12,403 nt of DNA from NCBI GenBank assembly GCA_945876405.1, contig CAMCOJ010000027.1, positions 1 to 12,403 on the forward strand, given 5' to 3'. The notes under the pieces are model-generated. The model did no database searches. It had not been told where the DNA came from and saw nothing but the letters and a program-made list of their open reading frames with translations. The stretch comes from an uncultured Ruminococcus sp. Its GTDB lineage: Bacteria; Bacillota; Clostridia; Oscillospirales; Ruminococcaceae. The translations under genes and the position numbers were made by a program. Position 1 is the first letter of the stretch; each line of letters opens with the position of its first letter. Below are positions 7,934 through 12,403 of the stretch, one piece after another.

Positions 7934-8359
7934 TTACTTAGCTGCGCCAGCCTTAGGTCTCTTAGCACCATACTTTGAACGAGCCTGCATTCTCTTTGCA
8001 ACACCCTGTGCATCAAGAGTACCTCTGATGATGTGGTAACGTACACCAGGGAGATCCTTAACACGTCCGCCTCTGATAAGAACAACGCTGTGTTCCTGAA
8101 GGTTGTGTCCGATACCTGGAATATAAGCTGTTACTTCATATCCGTTTGTAAGTCTTACTCTGGCAATCTTTCTCATAGCTGAGTTAGGCTTCTTAGGTGT
8201 AGCTGTTCTTACTGCTGTACAAACGCCGCGCTTCTGTGGTGAGCTTGCATTTGTTGTGAGCTTCTTCTTAGCATTGTAGCCTTTCTGAAGAGCAGGAGCA
8301 GTTGACTTAACCTCCAGAACATCTCTTCCCTTACGTACTAACTGGTTAAACGTAGGCAT
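7934..8359 (-). CDS. rpsL: 30S ribosomal protein S12
   Basis: Decoding-centre protein that controls translational accuracy. It has 141 residues with the Firmicutes-type insertion after the N-terminal segment [12 protein letters not shown]. The streptomycin-related sites are wild type: TPKKPNS at 54-60 (Lys56, Lys57) and GRVKDLPG at 98-105 (Lys101, Asp102, Pro104). Nothing therefore suggests rpsL-based streptomycin resistance. Asp102 is the residue equivalent to the one methylthiolated by RimO in E. coli. AGGAGG precedes the ATG. It is the first gene of the str operon and is driven by a near-consensus promoter; the usual upstream rpoB-rpoC genes are absent. Confidence 0.98.
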   Translation of the reverse strand: MPTFNQLVRKGRDVLEVKSTAPALQKGYNAKKKLTTNASSPQKRGVCTAVRTATPKKPNSAMRKIARVRLTNGYEVTAYIPGIGHNLQEHSVVLIRGGRVKDLPGVRYHIIRGTLDAQGVAKRMQARSKYGAKRPKAGAAK

Positions 8360-8384
8360 TATTTTTCCTCCTTCTTTAAATAAT

Positions 8385-8422
8385 TTTCTTATAACTAAGA
8401 AATGTGTGAACTGACATCACAC
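8385..8422 (-). promoter_or_regulatory. Two adjacent hairpins in the str operon leader
   Basis: Almost the whole predicted 5' leader of rpsL folds into two neighbouring stem-loops on the minus strand. The first pairs GTGTGA with TCACAC (8422-8417 with 8409-8404) around a 7-base loop. The second pairs TTTCTTA with TAAGAAA (8402-8396 with 8391-8385) around a 4-base loop. One base separates them. The first starts at about the predicted transcript 5' end. They may stabilise the mRNA or bind a regulator. No T-tract follows, so this is not a terminator. Confidence 0.5.
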
Positions 8423-8429
8423 TTCTTCT

Positions 8430-8457
8430 ATTATACCACGAAATCACTGTTTGTCAA
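8430..8457 (-). promoter_or_regulatory. Strong predicted promoter of the str operon
   Basis: On the minus strand a perfect TTGACA (8457-8452) and a perfect TATAAT (8435-8430) are 16 bases apart, with TGG directly before the -10, giving an extended -10. The predicted start is near 8423, leaving a leader of about 64 bases. This fits a highly expressed ribosomal operon. Confidence 0.9.
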
Positions 8458-8501
8458 TAGTTTATTTTAAATTTTTTCTGAATTAAGGCTGAAAAATGAA
8501 G

Positions 8502-9386
8502 TCAGTTGTTCTCTTTTGCCTTTTTTCTGTATTTCAGTGGAGTACATCCCATCCGGCTGCTGAAAGTCCGGATAAAATAACTTATATTTCCGTATCCGGA
8601 TTCAAGAGCAATATCAAGAACACTGTAATCGGTGTTCTTCAGAAGAACGCAGGCTTTCTCAATACGGCAGCAGTTAAGATATTCAGTAAAACTCTGACCT
8701 GATTCAGCAATAAAATATTTTGAAAAGTATTTTTTTGAAAAGTGGAACTCCTTTGCCATAGTTTCAAGAGTAAGCTCGGATGAACAGTTTTGGTTTATAT
8801 ATAAAAGTATATTTTTCAGACGTTCGCTTCTCTTACGGGCATTTTCATATGCTGAACCACTGAGTTCTGTAAGTCTTTCGTGCCTGACAAGCTCTGATAC
8901 AAAACGAATAAGCTGGGACTTTATAAAAAGCTCATAACCGCTGAATTTCTCTGTTTCGGCATCAAGTACTGAATCCAGAATATCCCTGAGAATCAAAGCG
9001 ATGCTGTCATCAGCAGAAATATACTCCGGAAACATTCTGCGCCCCTCAATAAGTCTCCTGATGTTTTTATTGGCATCATCTTCTGCTGAAAACTCCAGAG
9101 AAGCCATTGGGAAAATAAACGCACCGTAGCTAAGTTCTGTGTCCTCTGAACAGATTCGGTGAAGCTCCTCCTGATTTATTATAAAAATATCTCCGGAAAC
9201 TGCCGAAAAATCAGTTTTGTTCACTGTCACGGTACACGTTCCACTGTGTATCAGAAGTATTTCTATATTCCTGTGCCAGTGGAGGTTTATATATACCTGG
9301 CCTCCTGAATTTTTCGTTTCAAAGAATTCCATCGGGAAATTATAAGTGCCGTAACTTCGCTTTTCATACAAACTGCTCTTATCCAT
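8502..9386 (-). CDS. AraC-family transcriptional regulator with cupin sensor domain
   Basis: Predicted one-component DNA-binding regulator of 294 residues. The N-terminal half looks like an AraC-type cupin ligand domain, with HWHRNIEILLI at 36-46 and GDIFIINQEELHRI at 65-78. The last 105 or so residues are the AraC DNA-binding domain: first helix-turn-helix around LTLETMAKEFHFSKKYFSK, second around SVLDIALESGYGNISYFIRTF, followed by the conserved G.TPLKYRK. An AAGGAG site precedes the ATG. The gene is divergent from the MATE transporter, which is its most likely target, and it has its own good promoter. The cupin type is usual for sugar or small-molecule sensing. The ligand cannot be told from sequence. 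No hairpin terminator is evident after it. Confidence 0.93.
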   Translation of the reverse strand: MDKSSLYEKRSYGTYNFPMEFFETKNSGGQVYINLHWHRNIEILLIHSGTCTVTVNKTDFSAVSGDIFIINQEELHRICSEDTELSYGAFIFPMASLEFSAEDDANKNIRRLIEGRRMFPEYISADDSIALILRDILDSVLDAETEKFSGYELFIKSQLIRFVSELVRHERLTELSGSAYENARKRSERLKNILLYINQNCSSELTLETMAKEFHFSKKYFSKYFIAESGQSFTEYLNCCRIEKACVLLKNTDYSVLDIALESGYGNISYFIRTFSSRMGCTPLKYRKKAKENN

Positions 9387-9462
9387 TATTTTTTCTCCTT
9401 GGGTGGAATTTGTATTATTTTAAAGAGATATAGTGATAGAAAGAAATCGTTAATACGGATAT

Positions 9463-9491
9463 AATATAGCACAAAGAAATATTTTTGTCAA
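9463..9491 (-). promoter_or_regulatory. Predicted promoter of the AraC-family gene
   Basis: On the minus strand a perfect TTGACA (9491-9486) and TATATT (9468-9463) are 17 bases apart, giving a leader of about 70 bases. On the opposite strand a TATAAT (9460-9465) overlaps this -10 but has no recognisable -35. Confidence 0.75.
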
Positions 9492-9501
9492 TTTGAAATA
9501 T
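9476..9501. promoter_or_regulatory. Direct repeat GAAATAT, possible AraC-type operator
   Basis: GAAATAT occurs at 9476-9482 and again at 9495-9501, on the same strand and 19 bases apart, with similar T-rich sequence after each copy. AraC-family proteins often bind direct repeats about two helical turns apart. The repeat spans the -35 of the regulator gene, so binding could repress it and act on the divergent MATE gene. AT richness makes chance possible. Confidence 0.35.
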
Positions 9502-9536
9502 CTGTTTTTCAACAAATATAAAACGAGGTGTTAAAA

Positions 9537-10883
9537 ATGAATGAAAAAAAGGAACTCTATAAAAAACTGTTCACTATTGTTACTCCTATTGCGTTTCAGT
9601 ATCTGATGGCTTCGCTTGTAAGTGCATCGGATGCATTTATGCTGGGATTTCTTGATCAGGATGCACTGTCGGCATCATCGCTTGCCGGACAGACAGCATT
9701 TGTATACAGTTTATTTTACGGAGCATTTGTTTTCGGATGCAATGTCCTTGCTGCTCAGTACTGGGGAAAGAAAGACTACCGGACAGTTGAAAAAACACTG
9801 GCCATTACTATGAGGTATTCACTGCTTGTCGGTGCTGTATTTTCACTATCTGCACTTCTTGTCCCTGAAGGAATAATGCGTATTTTTACCTCTGATGAAA
9901 AAATTATTTCTGCAGGCGCCGTATATCTGAGAACAGCCTCACTTTCATACATACTTACCGGTTATACACAGGTTTACTACGGCATAATGAAAATATGCGA
10001 TAAAGCAGGATTGAGTTCGCTTATAGGTTCTCTGTCAGTTGTTGTAAACATAATTCTCAATTATCTCCTGATATTCGGTATAGGTTTCTTTCCCGAAATG
10101 GGAATAGCAGGGGCAGCTTTTGCAACTGTACTTTCAAGAATTTTTGAGACTGTTTTTGTTACTATAGTAATGCTCAGAGGAAAATGTACGAAACTGCATC
10201 CCATAATGATGTTCCGCAGCAACGGACAGGCGCTTGAAAAAGACTACTGGAAATACACTGTACCTCTCCTGCTCAATCAGATAGGCTGGGGCGGCGGCGT
10301 CACAATGTATTCTGTAATAATGGGACATCTTGGTACTGACGCAACAGCTGCCAACTCAATAGCAAGTATAATAAGAAACATGGTTGCCAGCCTGTGCTGG
10401 GGTATCGCAGCAGGTGTGGGAATAATCATCGGCGGTATGCTTGGCCGAAATGAGCTTAAAGAAGCGCGTAAAGCTGGAGGAAGCTTTGTAAGATTTTCAA
10501 TAATTACCGGTGTCATTTCAGGTCTTTTCATACTTGCTCTTACACCACTTCTCCTTAAAATAATATCCCTGAACACTCAGTCAGAATATTATCTGAAATA
10601 CATGATGTTCATGGCATCATACTACATAATCGGAAATTCTCTCAACTCAACAATAATATCCGGAATATTTCCTGCAGGCGGTGATACCAGATTTGGTATG
10701 ATATGCGACATAATCACTCTCTGGTGTGTCGTTGTCCCTCTCGGCCTGCTTGCAGCATTTGTATGGCGTCTCCCGGTTCTCGCAGTAGCTGTAATTCTGA
10801 CTCTTGATGAATTTGTAAAGATTCCTGCAGTATACGTTCATTACAGAAAATACAGATGGGTTACCAATCTGACTGTTGAATAA
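9537..10883 (+). CDS. MATE-family multidrug/cation efflux transporter
   Basis: Integral membrane antiporter predicted to export cationic drugs or metabolites using a sodium or proton gradient. The 448 residues form about 12 hydrophobic segments in two homologous halves, the normal MATE size and layout. Recognisable family sequence includes SDAFMLGFLDQDALSASSLAGQ near the first loop and NYLLIFGIGFFPEMGIAGAA at the end of the first half. I start at the ATG 9537 because GAGGTG (9525-9530) lies 6 bases before it; a GTG start at 9528 would be inside that site. It is divergent from an AraC-type regulator, which probably controls it, and convergent with a two-component kinase gene only 42 bases away. 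The substrate is unknown; the family call is firm. Confidence 0.93.
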   Translation: MNEKKELYKKLFTIVTPIAFQYLMASLVSASDAFMLGFLDQDALSASSLAGQTAFVYSLFYGAFVFGCNVLAAQYWGKKDYRTVEKTLAITMRYSLLVGAVFSLSALLVPEGIMRIFTSDEKIISAGAVYLRTASLSYILTGYTQVYYGIMKICDKAGLSSLIGSLSVVVNIILNYLLIFGIGFFPEMGIAGAAFATVLSRIFETVFVTIVMLRGKCTKLHPIMMFRSNGQALEKDYWKYTVPLLLNQIGWGGGVTMYSVIMGHLGTDATAANSIASIIRNMVASLCWGIAAGVGIIIGGMLGRNELKEARKAGGSFVRFSIITGVISGLFILALTPLLLKIISLNTQSEYYLKYMMFMASYYIIGNSLNSTIISGIFPAGGDTRFGMICDIITLWCVVVPLGLLAAFVWRLPVLAVAVILTLDEFVKIPAVYVHYRKYRWVTNLTVE

Positions 10884-10925
10884 ACAACTTACAGACTGTG
10901 AATCTGCCCCGCATTTTTATGTCAT

Positions 10926-11654
10926 TTATAAAATATCTTCCCTGCTCATTTCAGATGAAAAAGTAAAGATAAATGATGTTCCTTTGCCGATTCTGCTTTT
11001 TACATCTATAGAGGCATCATGTCTCAGAGCTATTTCCCTGGCTATCGGAAGTCCCAGTCCTGAACCGTTCCGGTTGGCATCTGACATTAGCCTGTGAAAT
11101 CTGCAGAAGATATTTTCAATTTCGTCTTCGGCTATTCCGCAGCCTGTATCGGAAACTGTTATTTTATATTTACCGCTGTCTTTATGCTGATTTACTGTTA
11201 CAGTACCCCCTTCAGGAGTAAACTTTACCGCATTGTCAAGAATCACAATAAGCATCTGACGAAGACGGGCATAATCTCCGTTTACTATGTATACGGAATT
11301 ATCAGATTCCCTGATTATAGCAATATTTTTCTGTACAGCAATACGTGAAATGCTTCGGCATACATCACAAACAACATCGGAAAGATTTACAGGTTCTCTT
11401 ATAATTTCAAAACTGCTGCTGTTAAGTCGTGAAAGCTCAAGCAAATCCGTTACAAGACGCTGAAGATAAATGCTTTCTGAAAGCATCTGTCTGTGATACT
11501 GCTCAACCTGTTCCTTTTCATATATCACACCGTCGCACAATGCTTCAAGCGAACCTCTTAGTACGGCAACCGGCGTCCTGAGTTCATGAGCTACATTTGA
11601 AATAAAATCACTGCTGTTTATTAAAATGCCTGTACAATCATCAGTTTCCCTCAT
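10926..11654 (-). CDS. Short membrane-free sensor histidine kinase
   Basis: Transmitter half of a two-component system, only 242 residues. After about 16 residues it goes straight into the dimerisation/phosphoacceptor domain, FISNVAHELRTP with His23 as the phosphorylated residue. The ATPase domain then shows the N box (LDNAVKFTPEGG, Asn141), DTGCGIAE (169-176), the F box near FCRF (183-186) and GSGLGLPIA (197-205). No transmembrane segment, HAMP, PAS or extracellular sensor is present, although such kinases usually have one. It is not obviously truncated: the ATG overlaps the response regulator stop as ATGA, with GAGGTG 8 bases upstream, so translation is coupled. It may receive its signal from a partner protein or act on a soluble cue. 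The catalytic motifs look intact. Confidence 0.93.
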   Translation of the reverse strand: MRETDDCTGILINSSDFISNVAHELRTPVAVLRGSLEALCDGVIYEKEQVEQYHRQMLSESIYLQRLVTDLLELSRLNSSSFEIIREPVNLSDVVCDVCRSISRIAVQKNIAIIRESDNSVYIVNGDYARLRQMLIVILDNAVKFTPEGGTVTVNQHKDSGKYKITVSDTGCGIAEDEIENIFCRFHRLMSDANRNGSGLGLPIAREIALRHDASIDVKSRIGKGTSFIFTFSSEMSREDIL

Positions 11655-12355
11655 ACCACGTTCACCTCAAACTTATACCCCATGCCCCAGACGGTTTTTA
11701 TATTCCAGTTTTCATGCGGAAACTCATCAAGCTTTGCTCTTAACCTCTTTATATGTGAATCCACCGTTCTGCAGTCACCGTAGTAATCGTACCCCCACAG
11801 GCTGTTAAGAAGGTTTTCTCTCGTAAATACCCTGTCAGCGTTTTCAGCAAGAGTCCAGAGAATTTCCATTTCTCTTTTTGTCAGCAAAACCTCTTTCTTA
11901 TCAATACAGACCTTAAAATTATCTATGTCAATCTCCAGATTATCAATTTGTATTTTTCTTCCGTTCTGTTCGGTGCTGTGTTCAAAATATATTCTCCTCA
12001 ATATCGCACGCATTCTTGCAATTACTTCACCGGGCGAACAAGGCTTAACCACATAGTCATCAGCGCCTATTCCAAGTCCCATTATTTTTTCATAATCATC
12101 CCCGTGGCTGGTTATCATTATAACAGGAACATTTGACTTTTTTCTTATCTCACGACACACGTCATATCCGTTCATAACAGGCATATTAACATCAAGAAAA
12201 ACCATATCAAGTTCATTTGCCGAAAAAATCTCCAGTGCTTTTCTGCCGTCTCCGGCTATAAATACGCTGTATCCTTCCTTTTCGACATACTCCTTCAGGA
12301 TAGTTGAAAACTCCCTGCTGTCATCAGCTATAAGAACATTTGCCATGCGATTCAT
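11651..12355 (-). CDS. OmpR/PhoB-family response regulator
   Basis: Two-component transcription factor of 234 residues. The receiver domain (about 4-121) has acidic residues Asp11/Asp12, phosphorylation site Asp55 in FLDVNMP, Thr82 and the Lys104-Pro105 pair. The winged-helix DNA-binding domain follows (about 133-232), with LLTKREMEILWTLAEN, RTVDSHIKRLRAKL and TVWGMGYKFE. Its partner is the overlapping kinase downstream. The start is ATG 12355 or ATG 12346 (MANVLIADDS); both fit the family, and neither can be tested because true genomic sequence ends about two bases upstream at the adapter. Cys106 replaces the aromatic usually found after Lys-Pro. The promoter and any upstream operon partner are lost. 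The target genes are unknown; the MATE gene is only a positional guess. Confidence 0.94.
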   Translation of the reverse strand: MNRMANVLIADDSREFSTILKEYVEKEGYSVFIAGDGRKALEIFSANELDMVFLDVNMPVMNGYDVCREIRKKSNVPVIMITSHGDDYEKIMGLGIGADDYVVKPCSPGEVIARMRAILRRIYFEHSTEQNGRKIQIDNLEIDIDNFKVCIDKKEVLLTKREMEILWTLAENADRVFTRENLLNSLWGYDYYGDCRTVDSHIKRLRAKLDEFPHENWNIKTVWGMGYKFEVNVV

Positions 12356-12357
12356 CC

Positions 12358-12403
12358 CTGTCTCTTATACACATCTGACGCTGCCGACGATACTCCTTGT
12401 GTA
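12358..12403. other. Illumina Nextera adapter left on the contig end (not genomic)
   Basis: Bases 12358-12376 are CTGTCTCTTATACACATCT, the 19-base Tn5 mosaic end used in Nextera libraries. Bases 12377-12390, GACGCTGCCGACGA, are the Read-1 side adapter. Bases 12391-12398, TACTCCTT, are the reverse complement of AAGGAGTA, which I recall as Nextera i5 index 507. GTGTA (12399-12403) starts the P5 tail. All parts are in the exact order expected for read-through past the end of a short insert. This is synthetic sequence and should be trimmed. Confidence 0.98.

Noticed and set aside
7954..8359. Streptomycin-resistance changes in S12
   Set aside because: The lysines of TPKKPNS and the KDLPG segment are wild type.
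8460..8500. Terminator for the AraC-family gene
   Set aside because: Only a T-run/A-run pairing (TTTTTC with GAAAAA) over a long loop is possible; there is no GC stem.
9528..9536. GTG start giving MLKM at the MATE protein
   Set aside because: The GTG lies within the GAGGTG ribosome-binding site of the ATG at 9537.
12358..12376. A 19-base transposon (Tn5) end
   Set aside because: This is the mosaic end of the library kit, followed by adapter sequence, and is not a resident mobile element.
12391..12398. AAGGAG on the minus strand upstream of the response regulator, resembling a ribosome-binding site
   Set aside because: It is part of the sequencing index inside the Nextera adapter and is not genomic.
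1..12403. CRISPR array, phage defence locus, integron or insertion sequence
   Set aside because: No regularly spaced repeats, cas-like, nuclease, integrase or transposase coding region was seen on either strand.

Overview
The window looks like one whole assembled contig from a low-GC, fibre-degrading clostridial bacterium, most likely a Ruminococcus (the flavefaciens/albus/champanellensis group). The strongest evidence is a secreted GH44 glucanase carrying two tandem candidate carbohydrate-binding modules and a C-terminal dockerin, which is cellulosome architecture. The elongation-factor and ribosomal proteins are of ordinary Firmicutes type. The last 46 bases (12358-12403) are not genomic. 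They are an untrimmed Illumina Nextera adapter, consisting of mosaic end, Read-1 primer complement, an 8-base index and the start of the P5 tail, so the genome ends at about base 12357.

Layout, left to right. A 5' portion of a type III pantothenate kinase gene (coaX, minus strand) runs off the left edge. The dockerin-bearing GH44 enzyme follows (749-3592, minus), bounded by its own promoter and terminator. Next is the str operon, rpsL-rpsG-fusA-tuf (8359 down to 3837, minus), with a near-consensus extended -10 promoter, a leader that can fold into two hairpins, a probable internal promoter before tuf and a strong terminator after tuf. An AraC-family regulator (minus) and a MATE efflux transporter (plus) are divergent and share a 150-bp control region. 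At the right end an OmpR-type response regulator and a very short, membrane-free histidine kinase (both minus, ATGA overlap) converge on the MATE gene.

How the parts may work together. The str operon supplies ribosomal proteins S12 and S7 and elongation factors G and Tu. The GH44 enzyme would be exported and docked onto a scaffoldin to attack xyloglucan or beta-1,4-glucans. The AraC/MATE pair resembles a ligand-controlled efflux module. The two-component pair has no visible sensor and its upstream context is lost at the contig end.

I found no CRISPR array, mobile element, tRNA, rRNA or defence system, and no clear new multi-gene system. The points most worth a second look are the adapter at the contig end, the duplicated binding module with a 63-bp core that is almost unchanged at DNA level, the structured leaders in the str operon, and the sensorless kinase.
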